From: Artemia franciscana
Taxonomy: Eukaryota; Arthropoda; Branchiopoda; Anostraca; Artemiidae
Assembly (NCBI RefSeq): GCF_032884065.1
Contig: NC_088866.1
Span: 60,679,168-60,743,167, forward strand
Direction of reading: 5' to 3'
Length of the DNA: 64,000 nt
The notes beneath the pieces were generated by a model that saw only the letters and a program-made list of their open reading frames with translations, searched no databases and was not told the DNA's origin. This document shows, in pieces, positions 21,361 to 32,600 of this stretch. Position numbers and translations under genes: made by a program. How positions within the stretch are numbered: position 1 is the first letter of the stretch; each line of letters starts with the position of its first letter.

Positions 21361-21924
21361 CAAACCCTCCCACATGGTGCACTCATGCAAGATAGATTTG
21401 GAAAAGAGACTGTACCTCTGAAGCCAGAGATAGAAATGAAGAAGAAAGGGATAGGGTCCAGCGTTGCATTCGTGCGAGAAGATCGGAAGCTAGCCATAGC
21501 CGAAGCATTTGATACAAAAATTGTGACACTAGGCTCGAATTGCAAAGCTGCAGAAGAAGAGACAACAATGGAACATGGGACATAAAACAGGGGAAGCGGA
21601 TAACAATTTCTTGCCAAAGGTTCGTAGCTGACTACAACAAGTACATGGACGGATTGGACATGGCTGACCGTATTATCAATTGTTACCAATTCACTGCCAG
21701 AACTAAAAATGGACTATAGGATTCCTTGATCATTTTACTGATGTTGCATGCCAAAACGCTTTTATTGAGATGCAGGCTTATGAAGAAAATAGAATGCCAA
21801 GCTCGAACAAACTCATCTGATATCATTTTCACGTTGCAGAGCACCCTCTCTGTCGGCCGAAACTGGAGGAGTATGTTGAGGAAGATGACGATTGTGAAAT
21901 AACTTCCGGCTGGTAATTTAGGCA
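21361..21924 (+). pseudogene. piggyBac-like transposase fossil (C-terminal part)
   Basis: Frames in sequence read KGIGSSVAFVREDRKLAIAE, DTKIVTLGSN, VADYNKYMDGLDMADRIINC and YQFTARTKNG; after a frameshift DHFTDVACQNAFIEMQAYEE; finally an acidic EEYVEEDDDCEI tail. The DYNKYMxGxDxAD block with the following YxxxxRTKK(W) is the hallmark C-terminal catalytic region of piggyBac-family DDD transposases, which cut and paste at TTAA. There are stops at 21583-21585 and 21717-21719 and at least one indel, and the N-terminal two-thirds are missing. It is a dead fragment. No TTAA-flanked terminal repeats could be confirmed by eye. Confidence 0.75.
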
Positions 21925-22120
21925 AGTGCCAACCATTACTGCCTGCCAGAGTTAGAGGAGTCTTAATAAATTTTCTCAGACTTCTGACCTATCTAGATCG
22001 TTTTTCTTTCTTTTATGCGAGAAAATCCCTAGATACCAATTTTCCCGAAAAAATCTGGAGCTGTTTTCGAGAACATGCATACATACACAACTTACAAAGA
22101 CAATTTGTCTCCGGCTTCCT

Positions 22121-22341
22121 AGATGGCACCGAAACAAAAAATAATTGCTCGATTTGGTTTAATTGATGATCCTTCTCGGATTCGGTCTTCCAGTGATGAT
22201 TTATGTAAAAAGACTATCAACTTTATTCACGTTTATGACCCTCTTCGCTGTTTTCGTTTTTGTTTTTGTTTATTTATAATACTCCGTACTTTGTGTTTTT
22301 TATACTTTTACGGGTAATAAAGTTCATTCATTCATTCATTT
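22121..22341 (+). repeat. Probable LINE 3' tail
   Basis: Ends in TTACGGGTAATAAAGTTCAT followed by a TTCA short tandem repeat, the kind of 3' end seen in CR1/L2-type non-LTR retrotransposons. No reverse transcriptase is adjacent, so it is a 5'-truncated copy. Confidence 0.5.
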
Positions 22342-23781
22342 GTTAGAAAAATTAAACAATCTTTAACGAGTTTTGCGTCACAGACTAGAACTTACTGAGG
22401 TAAAAGAGATTTTAAATCAAAATGAGATGTTTTTGATATTACATTCCATCTGTTTCAATCTCTTTTTTTTTTCTTTTCTTTTTTTTTTTCTTTTTTTTTC
22501 TTTTTTTTTTTTTTTTTAATAGTAGAACAATTTTATCAGAAATAAACATTTCTTAATCAATAGCACAACATAAGCGAAGCTTGTGAGGCTGTGCTAAATT
22601 CAAAGAAAATAAAGAGACAATATGGAGAATAAGAAAATATGGAGACCCCTCTAGCTTCTCTGTTAGATATTTTTGCTCTTTTCTCGTTTTCAATATGAAT
22701 AAATCAGGATAAAATATTAAACAACAGCCAAAGCCTAAGGATTAGTGCTAATATCGTAAAAAAGAAGAAAAATTCTACCCAGCAGAACGTTTAAAAATTC
22801 TAGAATAAAAACTCACAAAACAATTTCTAACGGATATTTAGTTATTATTTTTTTTCATTATATAAAAAAAGCATAATTTCCTTCAGCACCCTTAAATGAA
22901 TAAAACAAGATGAATTCCTTAAAAAAAGGAATGAATCCTATATCTTCCAGCAAACCTCATACAAAATGAGAGACAAAAAGTTCCATGACGCTCACAAAAA
23001 CAGAAGCTCAATAATGGAATGGCGTCCTATTTCCTTATTTAGCTTGTTCATATATCCCTAAAACAAGAACACAAATAAGGTCTATTCTCTAATGGATCTT
23101 CTACCAAGCAAAAAACAAAGTCTCTTTTAAAGAATATTACTTGCAAGAAGCAAACAAAAAAATTTAATAATAGAATAACTTGACAACACCAAATTCACTT
23201 TTTTCCAATACTTCCGATAAATAGGTTGGTTTTATGTACGCAGTTGCCTCTAATGTCAATTGTATTTTCACCACTTCTGAATTTCTTTTTTTGAATTTCC
23301 AAGACAGTTTATAATCTCTTGAGAAATATTTCCTTTTGTAATCTGTTTCCTAACTTCTTATTTTTGAATGACAAAGATCAACTGTCTTCGATGAAGTCCT
23401 CGTAAGATCCTTAGGAGTAAAATATCGACCAAATTTTCAACTGCAGATGGAGGATGTTCAACCACCTGAGGGTTGTACCTTCGCATTAGTTAATTCTTAA
23501 ATCATCATAGTTAAACCCTTTATCCAAAGAGAAAAAGAGATGGCTTTTCTTTAAGTCTATGGTTAAAAGTGTGTTTGAACTTAATTTGTTTACGTTTTTG
23601 CAGCATTATTGTAATTCAATTACGCATTCTTTAACCGTATGCCAGAAATAGAAAGGAATATCCCAGCTTATTTGAAACCTGATTGGTTCCTGTATGGACA
23701 TTTAAGCAGTAAAAAGAGTGAAAGGCTAAAACTCACCTGATTGGTTCTCTTGCCTTAAATATTAAGTGACTAGGAAGAGCA
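22342..23781. other. No recognisable gene
   Basis: T-rich simple sequence at 22460-22520. CCTGATTGGTTCC / CCTGATTGGTTCT occurs twice (about 23680 and 23737). Otherwise unassigned A+T-rich sequence. Confidence 0.5.
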
Positions 23782-23960
23782 AAAACTTTTTAAGTCAAAG
23801 TTTTATTAGAAATAAAAAAGTGTGTATTTATCTGTTCTGTATTTATCTGTGTTTCAATTTTGCCATCGTCTCGGCAAGGGAGACGATTTATCAGATCGGC
23901 AAGAGTTCGATCTGGCATCTTATCAGAGGCAACCCCCTTACGTTGCCTCACTTAAAAGTG
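23782..23960. other. Cluster of consecutive stem-loops
   Basis: Perfect stems in order: AAAACTTT (23782-23789/23797-23804, 8 bp); ATCGTCTC/GAGACGAT (23865-23872/23880-23887, 8 bp, 7-nt loop GGCAAGG); CAGATCG/CGATCTG (23892-23898/23908-23914, 7 bp, loop GCAAGAGTT); GAGGCAAC/GTTGCCTC (23926-23933/23942-23949, 8 bp). A short CACTT/AAGTG stem overlaps the last base. The two middle loops share GGCAAG. No tRNA, hammerhead or known RNA family is evident to me. Confidence 0.6.
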
Positions 23961-24479
23961 ATATGCATTCAACGTTATTTTTTCGGCTGCTTTGTATAGA
24001 AGAAGTGGAAGTTGTGGAAACTTGATAGAAGGCTCTTTTGATTAGATATTGGAAGCTTTAGTGCTATTTTTTAAAGTCAAAAGATTCTCGGCTTTATTTT
24101 ATAACCAGGGAAATTTGCCGTTAAGACAGAAAAATTTATGACACAAATCAGGTTGTATTAATTCTTGACGTCCATTTTTTTTCTTTTTTCAAGAAAACAA
24201 AATTCTTTGTTATAAATGAGCATAACATGCCTTTATTTAAACAAACAGATAGCTACAACCAAAAAGAACATGAATAGAATTTTTGTAAAATTGCATATTA
24301 AATTGCATATTGCAAGCTTAAATCATACTAAAATCAAGCTTAAAACGCACAGAAATTTATAAATATTTCTCTATTTATATCGGGAACATCTGAAATTTAA
24401 AAATCTTCCGGAGGACCTTCAGCACCCTAAATCTCCCTTCTCTAGGTACACCTCCTCACTTTAGATCATGTTTGATCTA

Positions 24480-25625
24480 AAATGAATTAGTTTTTATGTT
24501 GATTCCAGATACGTAAAATCATCTAAAGGAATTGTGAGTAATTAGCAGCTCGGCCAAATATTAACAGAAACATAAAATAAAGAATTTTGATAACAATTAA
24601 TACATCAAATGAATTAGTTTTTATATTGACTCCAGATACGTAAAATTCATTTAAGTTTAATGTTACCCATCAAAAATTACTAGCCTGAGAAAATTTGCCG
24701 TATTTTCGTAAGAGGGAGCAACGCCCCAAACTGTCAAGCAATTTTAATGAAAACCATACCATTAGATACACCATATCAGAGAACCCTACTATCCAGGCTT
24801 CAAGCTCCTTCTAAAAAAGTGTGATTTTTTGCATAAGAAAGAACATGGAAGCGTGTTTATTTTTTTTTCTCCAGGGGCGGGTGTATCGAACCAATGCTCC
24901 TGAAAAATCGAGAAAAGGCTCATTTGAATGAAGATCTAGTCCTTTTACCGTGACCGAAAACACTGAAAGGCAACTAGACCCACATCCCACAGCCCTTTTA
25001 CCCAAATAAGTCTCATCGAGATTTTGAGATAGCTATTCATATCAGCGAAAGGTCCAATTGCTATGACATTTCGAATGACATCCCCCAGAGCCCCTGGGGA
25101 AAGGGCTCTAAGTTATGCAATTTGTCCATTGTTTACATATGGTTTTGTAATTGGGAAATATATAGAAATTTTATAGGGGGAGATTTTGTGGATAGGATTT
25201 TCCATGGGTAGGGAAGTGTCCAGAGGAATTTTCCGGGGTAAATTTAACATTAGAGGGTGGATTTTCTGGTGTGATTTAAAAAAAAGGTAGGAAATTAAAA
25301 TTTAAAAAATAAGCACATTTTTATAATTGAAAGCAAGGAGCAGTATTAAAACTTAGAACGAACATAAATTATTGTGTATGTGCGGCCCTTTCTCATTCCT
25401 CAATCTTTATGCTAAATTTTGACTTTATATCATACTTCCTTAAGAAAGACTCCTCAAAAATAAGGGTCTATGCAATTTGAATGAAAAATATTTTTGAAGA
25501 ACTTAGAAACTTTAGCATAGAGAGTGAGAGTTGAGGAAGCCGCAGCCCCTCTCATATACGGAATAATTTCTGTTCGTTTGATGTTTAATGTTGCTCCTTA
25601 CTTCCAGTTGAAAAAACTTTTTTTT
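24480..25625 (-). repeat. Dispersed repeat R1 with foldback core
   Basis: Carries an AATGAATTAGTTTTTATRTT direct repeat (24481 and 24608), then GGCAACTAGACCC, TTTTGAGATAGCTATT and GGGAAATATATAGAAAT blocks. The foldback core follows: left arm TTGAAAGCAAGGAGCAGTAT (25327-25346), right arm CATATACGGAATAATTTCTG (25553-25572) through GCTCCTTACTTCCAGTTGAA. Noncoding. Confidence 0.6.
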
Positions 25626-26524
25626 TATGTATACGATTACAGACCCGCTCATTCGACCAAGAAGCGGTATAAATTATGCTCAGCAAAGAATATGAAATTT
25701 TGGCTTCAGCAATTTTCCTTATCAAGGCGGTGTATGAATGGATCTACTTGTGAAATTGATAACACGTACGCCTACACGTATCACTTCCTAGCAACTGCTT
25801 ATAAAACAATCCTTTTTTCATTTAAACAGCAATTAGGGACTCAATCAACCAATATAATATAAAAGACAATTATGAAATGATAAACAGATGGAAAGAATTA
25901 ATTAAGACACGTCAATTGTACTATTAAAACTCTAATAAAAAGAAACGCCCACATTCATATTTTAGTACCACACTGTCCAAACCTTAGGAATACTTTGCGG
26001 GGCGGATTGGTATCGGAAGCTGTTTCATTAGAGTGGCTAATTATTAATAAATATAGTTGGAAACCAATGAATAGAAAAAAGAACGTAACCATGAGGTAAG
26101 AACTTAACATAGACCTCATTCAGGTCTTTGGGGAAAAAGTGAGTTTGTAACTTGCAGTATTTGTTATGCAATTCATGCCGTTTGGTTTAATAAATTCCTC
26201 TGCATATCTCCCTGCCTCTCAAAATATAATAACAGTTTAGCATTTTATATGGAGCTATGACATAGGGTTTCCAACTCTTTTTTTTATAATTTTGATTTTG
26301 CAATTTTGATAAGCATTTCGCTTCATTTTCTAACAATGTATCTCGGACATATCCTATATAGAACTGTGTACATCCAAATATAAAAATCATTCAAGTTTAC
26401 TCTCGTTCAACCCTCAGTATGAGCTAAATTACAAAATCATATACTCAAAATAGTATATGGGTACAAAATAGTTACACAAATTTACACACGTTGCACAAAA
26501 TAGTTTTTTCTCCACGGTTGCACA
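25626..26524. other. 3' flank of PRPF18, no other gene
   Basis: A+T-rich sequence beyond the PRPF18 stop codon. A minus-strand ATTAAA at 26183-26188, about 340 bases after the stop, is the nearest variant poly(A) signal I noticed. It is not decisive. Confidence 0.4.
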
Positions 26525-26614
26525 TTACAGTTCTGAACTGGCTCCATATTCAACACATCTTGAAGGATCTGTCGGGAAGAAAATCTGACATCTTGTCATC
26601 AGCCTCTTTAAACC
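26525..26614 (-). CDS. PRPF18: PRPF18 coding exon 7 (C-terminus)
   Basis: Acceptor CTTTCTTTTAAG (AAG rather than CAG/TAG); 29 codons plus TAA at 26527-26525. [20 protein letters not shown], then VEYGASSEL. The family has LMTxCQxxFPTDPSKCVEYxxL here; this copy has a slightly longer tail. Confidence 0.9.
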   Translation of the reverse strand, partial: GLKRLMTRCQIFFPTDPSRCVEYGASSEL

Positions 26615-29600
26615 CTTAAAAGAAAGTTAGATGATGTAAGTCAATGAAGCCAGGTGTTAATGCCCTTTAATAGTTCAGACAAGACGAAAAGAAATGATGA
26701 AAAGCCAAAAAATACTGTTAAAATCGTCAAGCAATATCACTTTCATGCGCAACTACAAGTTCTTTCTTTCTACAAGAAAATTCTTCAATTTCCAGCACCA
26801 CTAGTTGGCTAATCTACGAAATTCAAAAGTCTTTGTTGTAAAGAAAGAAGAAAGAAAAAAAGATATAAAAAGGGAATTCTAAGAAAATCGGTTCTAAAAA
26901 TTTCTAGCGTTAAGACGCTTAAAAGCCTGTGATTAGGCAGGTCTTCAGTGGTAGAAGATGCTACTCGTGGTTGAATTTCAATTATTTTTTAGTTTAACAA
27001 ATCAAAACAGTAATTGAATGAAAGAAATAATACAACATGGAAAGCATATAAATTTGTGTTAATTTTAATAGAGCGATTTAGCTTTCCTATAGTTGAGAAC
27101 ACATTATTTTTTCTTTGCCCACTTCAACATTCGAATTAAATTAGATTTTAAAAAACACATTTTTTTTTACCGAAAGTAAGGAGGGTTATTGAAAATTAAA
27201 ACGAACAGAAATTATTCTACATATGAAGCGGGGGAAGCCTTTTCATTAATCCTTCAAAAAAGATTTTCAATCTTTTTCAGATTTTTCAGATTTTTAATCC
27301 TTCAAAAAAGATTCAACACTAAAGATTTTAGTTTTTTAAAAGCTTCTTATTCCAATTCAACGGACCTTGTGTTTCAGCATTCGTTCTCGAGGTATTGAGA
27401 CAAGAAAAAAAAAATCAAACTTTAGCGTAAAGGGGGATGGATCCAGGAGGCGCGGTCCCCCCTCAAATACAAAATAATTTCTGTTTGTTTGAAGTTCCAA
27501 TGATGCTCCCTACTTTGAGTTTAAACAATGCTTTTCTTTTTTATTTAATTTCTGATCGTTTTTCAAATCATGCCCAGGCCTAAACAAGTGTGTTACATGT
27601 TTCCTAACCTCCCTCCCCCTTTCTTGCTATTAAATTTTATGTATCAATAATTTTCAATTGATTGGTAGGATTGTTAGCGTTCCGCTTTTCAGTTTTTCTG
27701 CGTAGGAATTAAAATGTTCAATCACAATTAAAATTTTTGAAAAAAATTTGAATATTTAGTTAATATTTTTGATGAACAGCATGTTGTTGAATTTGTTCTT
27801 AACAATATTTTCACTAAGTAATTCCAGAAGGACAGAAAGAGGTATTATTGTTCCTGCATGACTTTTGATCTTCTACGCGGCTGAAGCCATCGTGACCTCA
27901 AGAATAGGGTTATCATGTTGTTTAATTACTCTACATACATATGTTTAAATACATTGTATATAAACAGAAAAAGAGATATTACCATTTCAAATCGCTGAGA
28001 ACAAAGCTCTTGGTAGCACTTGCCTACCCCCCCCCCGGAAATTTCCTGGCGTGGCTCATGATCCCCTTTCTCATCTTCTTTGCCTCTGTGGCATTAGGTA
28101 TGTGAATGTTACATCTTGTTCAATGTAGAAAAAATATTTTCGCAAAAGGAAGAGCACTTTTAAAACACCCCCCTCTCTCCATTAGCAGCAATAACATATG
28201 TGTAGACCAGAGTTTTTACCTGAATTAAGTGGAATTAGATGTAGATATCAGCTCCCCCCCCCCTTCACAAAAACTCATTTAATGTTTATCAGAAGGCTTA
28301 ATGAAAGTTGTAATTTTTGAAACTAAAATCCACTCTTTACGCCGTCAACCCTCCTCCCCTACAAAATGACAAGCTACCCCTCCTTCATAATAGCTGATGC
28401 GCACCTATACATCACCCTGTATAAGTTAATTTACGAAATATGAATCAAATCAGTTAAGTTAAATGAAGCTTTAAAATAAATGTCCAACACATTTTTTTTT
28501 TGCAGTAAGAAGCAAGGTATCACCTCAAAAAATCCTAATTCTAGACTAGCCTGAATTGAGGGAGATGAAATATTAATTCCTATTTTCGCTCCCCATACCT
28601 TACTCCTTTCTGTTTATCAAAAGGCTTATAAAGAGTTAGACGATTTGGATATAGAAATTCGTTCGTTTAGGCATCTAATAAGCCCCTCCCCCCCCCCCCC
28701 CCGCCTAAACAATAGCCCACCGTCCCTCATTCCCGAGAGCTGATCAACAATTATACATAACTAAACATAATTTTCCGCAGAATCAACTAAATCACTTAGT
28801 TAAATTAAGCATTAAGACCAATATCCATATTAACCATTATGTTGTATGGACTACGCGACTTAGCAGGAGCAAATGGCCTACCGTGCGGCATTAGGCCTAC
28901 TTTCTCTGCAACTTGGAATATAAGTACATAGATTTTTTTACATTATATAAATCGATTGTGCAGATCAGGTTTGTCAAGCGATAGCAACTTAGTCCTCCTT
29001 GGGGTAAAATCGTAGTTTGGTGCCACAAAATGGCACAAAACACCACTTCCCATCGGTAAAATCTTTTTGGTTACTTAAAAAGAGCACTAGAACTTTTATC
29101 TTCCGTTCTAACGAGCACCATAGCGATTTTCTAGAACCATTGGTTCTACACGAACACCTCTCGGAAAAAAAAAACAAGACAAACAAATAAACGCACATCT
29201 TCCTTCTGGCAAAAAAAAAATACAAAATTCCATATTTCTGTAAATAGGAGCTTGAAACCTCTTACGCTAGTCTCTGATATGCTAAATCTCACGGTGTACT
29301 TTTCATTAAGATTAATTTACTTCTTGGGAGCTATAGCTTTTGATGGGTAACATTAAACTAAATGGATTTTATACATTTGGAAGCGGAGTAAAAATTCAAT
29401 TCTTTTATCTCTTAGTTGTTATCAAAGTTCCATTTTTTAGAGTTTGGGCTACTATGGGCCGAGTTGCTCCTTGCTTACAGCTTTCTACAATAAAATTTTT
29501 GATTTTTTCTTCTTGAACAGCTCAAAATAACACCTCGTGCATCTAAGAAACGCAGAAAAAGTGACTATCTGTGATAATTAAAAAGTTTAGGTCAATAATG

Positions 29601-32600
29601 TGGTTTCATTTTTAGTACATAGACGACTGAGTATGAAATTATGCAAATTAATCTGTGAGATAAGATATTTTGACAATTTTCGCGCCAGTTATAGCATGTT
29701 TCCCCTTGACTCTTATAAAACGAACACAGTTCAGCAAAGCAGCTGCAGTTATCAAAAAACTGTTGTACGGTGTTTTTGTAAAATCTTATTTACATCCCAT
29801 CAACTCAAAAAAAAGCAAGTTCCATTGATTAATTCAAACCCATTTCTCCTATGTTGTTTAGTTTCCAAGAAAATTAGAAATTTCTTTTGCTCTTAATTGT
29901 ATTTTCTCCTCCTTTCTCACTCACAAGATTCTAAGAAATTAGAACTTTTTTAGGCCGGAAGAATCTTAAGATAAGTCTAATAAAACTTTGACAAACTGAA
30001 GTTTGAATTATCGCACGCGTAATGTAACCATTTTAGAACTATTAGACGAATCTTTCTTACTTTTTCGGTAATTCTCGAAGGCAATAAAAACCAGAAGAAC
30101 AATAGGGAATTTCTCAATACCGTGGGAAACAAATTAGAATGAATATTTCGGCCCTATGTCTAAGGGCCGTCCTCAGCAATACAAAAACATATAAGAAGAA
30201 CAAACTAACAACAGGATAAAATCATTAAAACTAAAATGAAATTTTTCAAAACGGTCCCAGCATCCTTACCTCAGCGAAGTTCAACCAGGACTCACGAAGT
30301 TCAACAAGGACTAAGGACAATTCAGATTAAGGACAGCAAAACTAATGAAGTGAAAAAATTAAAGTGAACACACCATATTACGTAAATTCATTATTTACTA
30401 GATTACTCAACGCACGTTGTCGCAATCTCAAAACAAAGAAAATTCAAGGCAAATTTCGACATAGAAACCCCCCCTCCCTACCAAACTAATAATCTTTTAA
30501 ATTCTAAAGCATTCGAAAATTTGCCCCGTGGACAATCATCTTCTCACAAAATTTTACCTTCCCGTGCTATTCCAACCCGCTAAAATGTCCCCTTCATTGG
30601 GGATCGAATCCATAAATTGAAAAACACGATAATGCACTTAATCCATAAACATGAAGATCGATTTTTTCAAACGTCATGATTTCCACAATAGAGTTAATTC
30701 CAGACTGAAGAAAGTTTTCCTTTATTCTACATTTATATAAATTACATAATTAATTTATTGCGGTTACACATGCAAAGAGTCGTAAAGATTTGCAAAGAGA
30801 ATCTATTTTTATATAAAAAAAAAATCCCCCCTCCCACTGAATTACCACCCGATAGTTACCCCCGGGGAAAATTTCACCCCAACAACTCCAACAGGAACAC
30901 TTTCGCCAGATATAAAATAACAATAGTATTTTTGGAATTTGACGAGTATTAGGTTGATTACCAAATTAACGAAACTGTTGAATTTAAAATTCAATGAATT
31001 TATTGAAAAGGAAATTTTATAACTTCAGAAGTTTATTAGATGACAGAATATATAATTAAATCACGCGTTAATTGAATATTCAGAAAATTTAAATAACATG
31101 AACGAAAGGGATTGACAACTTGTTGTGTTAAGGGGTATCCAATTTCAGTCAGTACAAAAGCATTAAGAAGGTCTTGGGGGTTCCATACCTGAAACCTTAG
31201 CAAGAGTGTACTCAATAACTTATAAAGGTTTTTGGCAATCAGATGAACAGTGGAGTAATGCATAAAGGAAACACACACACAGATAAGACAACAAACCAAT
31301 CCGAAAAGCTATGCAGGTGTCTTCCATATAAGAACAAAAAGGATAAGCTTCTGCTTTTCCCATTTCAATCTACGGACAAATATTAGCAAAGTCAGAGAGC
31401 AAACTTGATATCAATTTTGAATGAGATTCCCCCTTCTTAATCTCCCTTCACCGGTTAATAGAACGGAATGTGTAAGTGGTCGAATTTTATTATTATTATT
31501 GTCTAGTTTGTTTTTTTTCACGATACTGCTTAATTTAACTTGTCCCAGCAGAAGTTAAATTGGGTCCCAGCAGAAATACAACCCTGATTCATACCAAAAA
31601 TCTCCTTGTGTGCTTGCAATTTTGTTTTGCATTATGTACTTAGCTTAAACACTGCTAGGGACCAGACAAGAAATATCCTAGATTTGATCACAGTTATTTA
31701 ACAGTATTAAATGCAGCATTTGTTTTAGAGTTCAAACGATCACGTCCACTTTATGTTTAAGTTACTTTAAACGAGCAAATATTTCAAAATATATAAAAAA
31801 AAGTTTAAAATAAATCCTTCCTATTAAAGCAAAAAAAAATTAAAAAAAATAATCAACAGGTTCTCAATAGTACATCAATAATACAATAATACAATACAAT
31901 AGTAATATTGTATTACTCAATAATACTATAATACAATAGTAGATCAAGAATTTACGTCTCGTTTTAAGTAGTAAAAACTATCCATTCCAATTATACTTTT
32001 ATTTTAAAATCAGTCCAGAACTGAAGCCTCTGAACTGAAGTTGAAGAAAAAGTACAAAGACTTCCATTTCAATAAGTTCAATCTTGTGTGGAATCGGACA
32101 CTAAAAGAGAGATGAGCACAAAAACCAATTTTTCAAGAAGTTTCTCCCAAAGAAAACAAAAAGACAAAAGATTTTGCAATGACAAAAATGGATGAAAGCG
32201 TAAAGTAATAGGTCATTGTCAGAACATAAAAGAATTCTAGAACTTAGAAAATGAACTAGGACTGAAATGGGACAGTTTCAGAAAAGAAGGTATTCTTTTA
32301 AGAATTTGTTTACATTCAACAGCTCTAAGGAAATATACAAAGCACTTCCAAAGACTGTAGTTTGAAGGGCAGATAAGAGAAGCCTCAAGAGCAATAAATT
32401 GGCTGTTGGGTGACCAGAATGGACTTCTAAAGTCAAAATCTGCAGAGTTACTTAACAAGTCATCATTACTCAGATTTTACGTCGCCCAATGATATGGATC
32501 GCTTTTGTTTCCGAATAAACTTGAATAAATCCTTGCTTTATTTTCCAAGATTATGTTAAGAATAAGATTGGATAAAGATATATTCTTTAATGCTAAAACA

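Noticed and set aside
23865..23950. tRNA gene
   Set aside because: AGTTCGATCTGG is B-box-like, but spacing to any A box is too short and the stems do not form a cloverleaf.
31036..31299. Minus-strand frame with acceptor-like TTTCAG ([20 protein letters not shown])
   Set aside because: It looks somewhat protein-like, but exons 6 and 7 of PRPF18 join in phase without it and I recognise no family.
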